Source: Candidatus Absconditabacterales bacterium
GTDB taxonomy: Bacteria; Patescibacteriota; Gracilibacteria; Absconditabacterales; Absconditicoccaceae
Assembly (NCBI GenBank): GCA_937958645.1
Contig: CALGNI010000004.1
Location: 1 to 33,398 of the forward strand
Direction of reading: 5' to 3'
Length of the DNA: 33,398 nucleotides
Shown: positions 31,021 to 33,398 of the stretch, piece after piece
Position numbering within the stretch: the first letter of the stretch is position 1
How the letters are laid out: each line of letters begins with the position of its first letter
Notes under the pieces: generated by a model
Told to the model about the DNA's origin: nothing
What the model saw: only the letters and a program-made list of their open reading frames with translations
The model's database searches: none
Made by a program: the position numbers and the translations under genes

Positions 31021-31084
31021 TTTTCAACTTTTATGAAAATAAAATTAGGCAGATTTAGACATTCGACCTTACACATCACTACTC

Positions 31085-31756
31085 TTATTTAATATTCCCC
31101 ACGCAATATCTAGCATTGGGTTCTATGGGGCAGGCCCTATTTCCTGATCATTCTTTATATTTCTTTTCACATACGCGATCCGTGATTTTCAAGTTTCCGT
31201 TTTCTTCATCCACATAAAAACTCATGATCTCTGATACGAGTCTCGGATCGTTATCATCTTTATATCTAAAGGAGTATTTTACACACACGACGTCTTTTCC
31301 ACTTGGACTTTTGAAGCCAAGATCTTTTACATTGATATATTCATATCCATTTACGAAGCTTTGATATTCCCTTGCAAACAAATCAACTGATCTTGGATTG
31401 GTTGCTCTACACCTATCAGTGGATACAGAAGAACACGCTAAGGTGAAGTTTTTGGCTTCCATAGCAGCGAAGTATTGTTTCACGAGATTTGCCGAATCTG
31501 AATTAACATTTTCTACCAATCTTGGTAATACCTCTATACTTGGGATATCTTGCTTAGCGATTTCATCAGCATTTTTAAATTCTACGGTATCAGCTACTGC
31601 TCACTGCTGTACTCTCACCGCAATAGGAACAGTAGTTGCTGCTGGCAAAGGTACTGAGCTCTCTTTATTGCTAGCTCTAATAAGCGTCAATCACAAAAGG
31701 GCAATGATGATCATTGCAACAGCTATTTGGACGACTAAGTTATCATTACGATTCAT
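31085..31756 (-). CDS. Membrane-anchored protein, NTF2-like region
   Basis: 223 residues. It starts MNRNDNLVVQIAVAMIIIALLG, a single membrane helix, then an Ala/Val/Pro-rich linker. The extracytoplasmic part has SANLVKQYFAAMEAKNFTLAC, then DLFAREYQSFVNGYEYINV, VVCVKYSFRYKDD and EIMSFYVDEENGNLKI. This helix-plus-beta order resembles NTF2-like or lumazine-binding-type small domains. Four or more Cys near the end (CRATNP, CEKKYKE, CPIEPNARYC) may form disulfides. Read with the standard code it would stop 21 codons early at the TGA after KYKE. Function unknown. Confidence 0.65.
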
Positions 31757-32080
31757 TATCACTTATTATATTTATTTTTATAAATAATTCAAATTTTCGA
31801 TCACTTCATTTTCGATCACTTCATTATTTAATCATATAAGCACAAACAAAAAAAAACACCCAATAGCTTTAAACCCGAGAGGTTTCTTGCTAAAGGGCGC
31901 CAACAAAAACAAAAACTAGAGTCTAACCGGAATTATCATGAGAGAATTTCGCTTAGAGTCTAATTATAAAATATCGAATATCGACAGAAGTTTTTGGTGT
32001 CTTCAAATAAGACAATGACAATATAGACAATTAAAACACAAAGTCAATAGCAATAATCTTCTTCGAATCTTCTTCATCTA
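31757..32080. other. Intergenic region with a tandem 15 bp duplication and a spaced direct repeat
   Basis: ATTTTCGATCACTTC occurs twice in tandem (31793-31822), 37 bp before the minus-strand start at 31756. TAGAGTCTAA occurs at 31917 and 31954. A terminator lies between the two (listed separately). No gene was found. Confidence 0.7.
31846..31897 (-). terminator. Terminator of the TrhO gene
   Basis: On the minus strand the order CCC, TAGC, AAACC, loop, GGGTT, GCTA, GGG makes an interrupted stem (31859-31897), followed by TG and nine T (31847-31855). It lies 184 bp past the stop at 32081. Confidence 0.7.
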
Positions 32081-33166
32081 CTACCATTCATATAGCACCT
32101 TCTCCTTTTGACTCTTCTTATGTGGAAATTCTGCATGCAAGGTTTTCTTCTTGATAATCTTTTGAACCTTATCCCTAATAGCTTGTTTTTGAGTAGGATC
32201 TTGAATTATCAAACCACGAAGAGATTTAAAATCGACAGGATCTCGATCAATATTTTTGATCAATAAATCGTTCATTCCCTTATCGCGACATTCAGTTGAA
32301 CAAAATCCATAATGTTTACGGTATGCTTTTGGTTCTGCGATGATACGTGCATTACAAGGACTATAACGACAGTTTGCACAGTGATCACTTGGTTCTCATG
32401 TATAGATACAATGAGCAATCGTAGTATGAGTATTTTCGTCTCAAATAGGACAGCTTACACGACCATCAAAGGTATACAGATTTCCTTCTCGGTTTCCGTC
32501 ATTATGTACATTGGTGTACTTCACGACTCCTCCATCCAATGCAAAAAAATTATCTACTCACTCGTCTTTCAACAATACTGAGAGCTTTTCACATCTGATT
32601 CATCCGGTACAATACATCACCACTTTCTTATCTTGGAGTTTCTCTTTATACTTCTTGATCAGTTCTTGCACTTCACGGAAATTCACTGTCCCTGCAGGTA
32701 TCGCTCACTTGAAATGACCTAGCTGCCACTCATAATCATTACGCATATCCAAGATTGCTCGCTCATCATCACCTTCATCGATAATACGCTTGAGCTCATC
32801 CACGGTAATTTGCTTATCTGACTCGCTCACTTGTTTTGCTGTTACTGTTTTACCTAAAGCAACGATTTCACTACGATATCTCACAATCATCTTATCGAAT
32901 TGATGATTGTCTACCTCTGTCGCTTTCAATTCAATATCAGGTATCTTCGAGAAATAATGATTTGAAGCAAGAAATAAGGTATACGCCTGAATCTGTCACA
33001 CATTTCCTGTAACTGTCGCACTAATTCATTCCTCTCCTATATACACCCTCCCCATCATACCAATATCAGTACAAAATTGCTTATGCAAAGCCACCTGATC
33101 TTGAGGATCAGTTATGTCGACAAATTGGTAGAAGGTGAGAAGTTGGTAAGAGGTACTATGATTCAT
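32081..33166 (-). CDS. trhO: tRNA uridine-34 hydroxylase, rhodanese family (TrhO / YceA)
   Basis: 361 residues. The N-terminal ferredoxin-like domain has YQFVDITDPQDQVALHKQF and GRVYIGEEGISATVTG. The rhodanese domain runs from about residue 120 (AILDMRNDYEWQLGHF, GAIPAGTVNFREV) to the active-site loop MYCTGGIRCEKL, with catalytic Cys186 and CTGGIR as the six-residue loop. A Cys-rich C-terminal region follows (HCANCRYSPCNARI, FCSTECRDKG), then a basic tail. The family makes 5-hydroxyuridine at position 34 of some tRNAs. TGA encodes several glycines, including the second Gly of CTGG. ATG 33166 gives the standard N-terminus. Confidence 0.92.
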
Positions 33167-33348
33167 TTGCTAAATATTCAATATTACTAAATGAATGATA
33201 TCTATAGTCAAAAGAGATGATTTTTCAATTGAAATTCGATCTACATTGTCTATTACTACCTAACCTTCGGCACCAAAAAAGAGAAAAAACAATGAAATCA
33301 TATAGAAGAACTGTATCTTGAGAAGTTTAATTTGACAGGTTGGGTATG

Positions 33349-33385
33349 AAAAAAGCACCAAAATCGTAAGATAAAGGTGCTTTTT
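33349..33385. terminator. Symmetric terminator near the window end
   Basis: AAAAAAGCACC (33349-33359) and GGTGCTTTTTT (33375-33385) form a perfect 11 bp stem with a 15 nt loop. It may end a minus-strand gene lying beyond the window, or a short plus-strand transcript from 33167-33348, where no ORF is seen. Confidence 0.75.
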
Positions 33386-33398
33386 TAGTTGTTCAATT

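Overview
The window joins two unrelated genomes. Bases 1 to about 6130 are GC-rich and look nuclear-eukaryotic. They hold a decayed DDE (PIF/Harbinger-like) transposase, a decayed arginine/serine/proline-rich ORF whose last part looks like a cysteine protease, and the 3' end of a Ty1/copia pol gene. From about 6130 to the end the DNA is AT-rich, gene-dense and bacterial. Almost every gene there is interrupted by in-frame TGA at positions where the protein family has glycine, and every gene ends in TAA or TAG. That is genetic code 25 (UGA = Gly), known from Candidatus Absconditabacteria (SR1) and Gracilibacteria (BD1-5). The change falls inside two coding frames at about 6120-6145, with no repeat or mobile-element boundary there. 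An assembly chimera is the simplest explanation.

Layout of the bacterial part. Minus strand 7908-6131: a secreted Cys-rich protein cut by the junction. 8960-8052 (-): a stand-alone 5'-3' exonuclease like the N-terminal domain of DNA polymerase I. 9117-9788 (+): a VC0807-like membrane protein. 9869-11548 (+): a secreted protein with MopE-type Asp/Cys repeats and a Bacteroidota type IX sorting tail. It has no in-frame TGA at all, so it looks recently acquired. Then, on the minus strand: a DUF1801 protein, a PiT-like permease and a membrane-anchored spermidine-synthase-like protein. 14935-15561 (+) is a membrane protein of unknown function. 19467-15838 (-) holds two ABC half-exporters in the same frame, separated by one TAG and a charged repeat linker. 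19925-21828 (+) holds a DEDD 3'-5' exonuclease and a SAM methyltransferase.

The last third is mostly cell envelope and translation. A class A penicillin-binding protein (25358-21837, -) lies directly downstream of a LysM/CHAP peptidoglycan hydrolase (27333-25450, -), preceded by tRNA-Ser(UGA). Peptide deformylase (28274-28798, +) follows, then on the minus strand an HD-like protein of unknown function, a DUF3179 lipoprotein, an anchored NTF2-like protein and the tRNA hydroxylase TrhO.

Bacterial coordinates were obtained by reading through TGA as Gly. All start-to-stop lengths are multiples of three and agree with partial frames along each gene. No CRISPR array, rRNA or complete insertion sequence was seen.
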